A DNA stretch of 64,000 bases from Agrobacterium sp. a22-2 (GTDB lineage: Bacteria; Pseudomonadota; Alphaproteobacteria; Rhizobiales; Rhizobiaceae). How positions within the stretch are numbered: the first letter of the stretch is position 1; each line of letters begins with the position of its first letter. Positions 62,987-64,000 of this stretch are shown here, piece by piece. A program made the translations under genes and the position numbers. Below the pieces are notes generated by a model. It was not told the DNA's origin, did no database searches, and saw nothing but the letters and a program-made list of their open reading frames with translations. The stretch spans positions 248,001 through 312,000 of the forward strand of contig NZ_JAAXMM010000001.1 of NCBI RefSeq assembly GCF_012276985.1, written 5' to 3'.

Positions 62987-63612
62987 GTGTCCTGGCCATC
63001 CATCCTGGCGCCTATTACCACATCGAAAGCCTGGAGGCGCCGCGTTATGCGGCCTATTTCGATCAGCTTTGCCGGCCGGAGGAGCTGGCCACGGTGGATC
63101 TATGCCGGTTTAAAACGATCCTCGTTCCCTGCCGCACGCCGGCCGACCGCATGGCACCGCATGCCGGACGCCTGCTGGATTTTCTGGATCGGGGAGGTAC
63201 GGTGATCGCGACAGGCGAAAGCCATAGCGAGCTTTTTCTACCTGGCATCACCTTCACGGAGCAGCCGACGAACTGGTGGTGGTGGCTAGAGCCCGGCGCC
63301 GATCTCGGAGTCCGGATTGCCGCGCCCGATCACACCCTGTTCAGCCATCTCTCGCAAAGCGACCTGACATGGCACCTACATGGTTGGTTCGACCCGCCGG
63401 ACGGCGTCGAGGTGCTGGCCGTCAACGGCGCGGGAAAGCCCATTCTCTATATCGATGAGGTAACCACGAAAGGCCGGATGATCATCACCAGCCTCGATCC
63501 GTTCTTTCATCATGGCTCGCATTTCATGCCCGCGACCACCCGGTTCCTGGACGGTTTTCTTCCCTGGATGAGAGAGGATGCGGCGCATTCAAAGCGACGT
63601 AGGAAGGGCTGA
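62983..63612 (+). CDS. hypothetical protein, amidotransferase-like appearance, coupled to the preceding gene
   Basis: Not recognised. The 209-residue soluble protein starts at the ATG overlapping the upstream stop (62983). It shows MSVLAIHPGAYYH, FKTILVPCRTPADRMAPHAGRLLDFLDRGGTVIATGESH (about 45-82), the same fold pattern as its neighbour, and a distinctive WWWWLEPG. A later segment KGRMIITSLDPFFHHGSHFMPATTRFLDGFLPWM resembles the C-terminal part of ThuA-like or beta-galactosidase trimerisation folds. A C-terminal basic tail (HSKRRRKG) follows. The role may concern polysaccharides given galE and ugd nearby, but this is only context. Confidence 0.72.
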   Translation: MSVLAIHPGAYYHIESLEAPRYAAYFDQLCRPEELATVDLCRFKTILVPCRTPADRMAPHAGRLLDFLDRGGTVIATGESHSELFLPGITFTEQPTNWWWWLEPGADLGVRIAAPDHTLFSHLSQSDLTWHLHGWFDPPDGVEVLAVNGAGKPILYIDEVTTKGRMIITSLDPFFHHGSHFMPATTRFLDGFLPWMREDAAHSKRRRKG

Positions 63613-63653
63613 GCGCGCCTTAACGCGCGGAAAAAGAAGGCCGACCCACACGC

Positions 63654-63686
63654 AAAAGGAAGGGCCACGCATCGCGCAGCCCTTCC
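63654..63686 (-). terminator. intrinsic terminator of the PRC-barrel gene
   Basis: On the minus strand GGAAGGGC (63686-63679) pairs with GCCCTTCC (63665-63658), followed by TTTT (63657-63654). It lies 11 bases after the stop of the PRC-barrel gene. A GC hairpin GCGCG / CGCGC (63613-63628) lies beyond it, after the stop of the plus-strand gene. Confidence 0.75.
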
Positions 63687-63696
63687 CATATGACGA

Positions 63697-64000
63697 TTAC
63701 ATCCAGTACGGGGGGATACCATAGTAATCGTACACCTTGCGGCCGTTGTCCCGATACCAATCGGCTTCGTTTTCATTGGTGAAGCGCGGAGCGTTTTCAA
63801 CGTCGGCCTTCGTCAGATCGATGCGGTAGCCATCAAGATCTTCGTCATAGCTCAGCTTTTCCCAGGGAAGCGGGTAGTGGTCGTGGCCCATACCGAGGAA
63901 ACCGCCGAAGCTGAGCACGGCGTAGGACACGCGGCCGCCGCGCTTTTCAAGGATGATCCGCTCAATCGAACCGATGTGCTTGCCGTCCGAGCCGTAGACC
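63697..64000 (-). CDS. PRC-barrel domain protein, 5' end outside window
   Basis: The reading frame stays open to the window edge, so the N-terminus is missing; about 100 residues are present. The sequence VYGSDGKHIGSIERIILEKRGGRVSYAVLSFGGFLGMGHDHYPLPWEKLSYDEDLDGYRIDL is a clear PRC-barrel of the type found in small rhizobial stress or photosynthesis-related proteins. The conserved PLPW motif is followed by YRIDLT. The GTG at 63930 should not be taken as the start, since the domain begins upstream of it. Function is unknown beyond protein binding expected for the fold. Confidence 0.9.
   Translation of the reverse strand, partial: VYGSDGKHIGSIERIILEKRGGRVSYAVLSFGGFLGMGHDHYPLPWEKLSYDEDLDGYRIDLTKADVENAPRFTNENEADWYRDNGRKVYDYYGIPPYWM

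Noticed and set aside
1..64000. CRISPR array, prophage, or intact transposase
   Set aside because: No regular direct-repeat array, no phage structural or integrase genes and no transposase frame were seen.

Overview
The window looks like chromosomal DNA of an alphaproteobacterium of the Rhizobiales, most likely Rhizobiaceae (Rhizobium/Agrobacterium-like). Evidence: GC-rich coding sequence, a gcrA gene with a cluster of GANTC (CcrM) sites in its promoter region, the block phoR-pstSCAB-phoU-phoB, long alphaproteobacterial-type PstC and PstA, and many ABC uptake systems. Nothing points to a phage, plasmid backbone, CRISPR array or intact insertion sequence.

Layout. 1-2.8 kb: the 5' part of argF and argD (arginine synthesis, minus strand), divergent from the cell-cycle regulator gcrA. 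2.9-11.8 kb: the phosphate block (phoB, phoU, pstB, pstA, pstC, pstS, phoR on the minus strand, divergent ppk2), with a tandem Pho box before pstS and a terminator-like hairpin between pstS and pstC. 11.8-16.3 kb: a one-pass membrane protein, a nitronate monooxygenase, a DUF1176-type secreted protein, tRNA-Thr(CGT), a possible IS-end remnant and two small ORFs. 16.4-23.2 kb: a sulfur block on the minus strand (Rrf2 regulator, SLC13 permease, second Rrf2 regulator, sbp-cysT-cysW-cysA). 24-33.5 kb: a LysR gene divergent from an eight-gene run encoding a LIV-type ABC transporter, a GMC alcohol dehydrogenase, a 3-hydroxyisobutyryl-CoA hydrolase and 3-hydroxyisobutyrate dehydrogenase. 33.8-38.8 kb: TetR plus a two-gene RND pump. 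38.9-43.1 kb: an AttEFGH-like ABC export or lipid-handling operon. 43.3-46.9 kb: a sulfonate-type ABC importer with a luciferase-like monooxygenase. 47-56.8 kb: a patatin lipase, glycerate 2-kinase, DsbA-like protein, a DUF4126 / disulfide-oxidoreductase / sulfite-oxidase-like run, a SRPBCC-like protein, an amino-acid-oxidase-like flavoprotein, a single-domain response regulator and an SDR. 57-64 kb: glgX, a BON protein, ugd, galE, two adjacent unrecognised proteins of amidotransferase-like appearance, and a PRC-barrel protein cut by the window end.

How the parts work together. The phosphate block is a complete sensing and uptake unit with a polyphosphate enzyme beside it. The sulfur block may extend beyond its own genes: a shared inverted repeat, TCTA-N9-TAGA, occurs over the sbp promoter and ahead of two small ORFs (15.8 and 23.5 kb), and a related repeat of the same geometry precedes the sulfonate-type importer at 43.2 kb. 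The two Rrf2 regulators flanking the SLC13 permease carry the same four-cysteine spacing. This possible regulon is the most interesting feature seen. Also notable are two copies of a palindromic intergenic repeat (33.5 and 50.7 kb), a very long inverted repeat in front of tetR, and paired CTGTTCA/TGAACAG palindromes between lysR and the LIV-type operon. Names rest on recognition of motifs by eye; no database search was possible.
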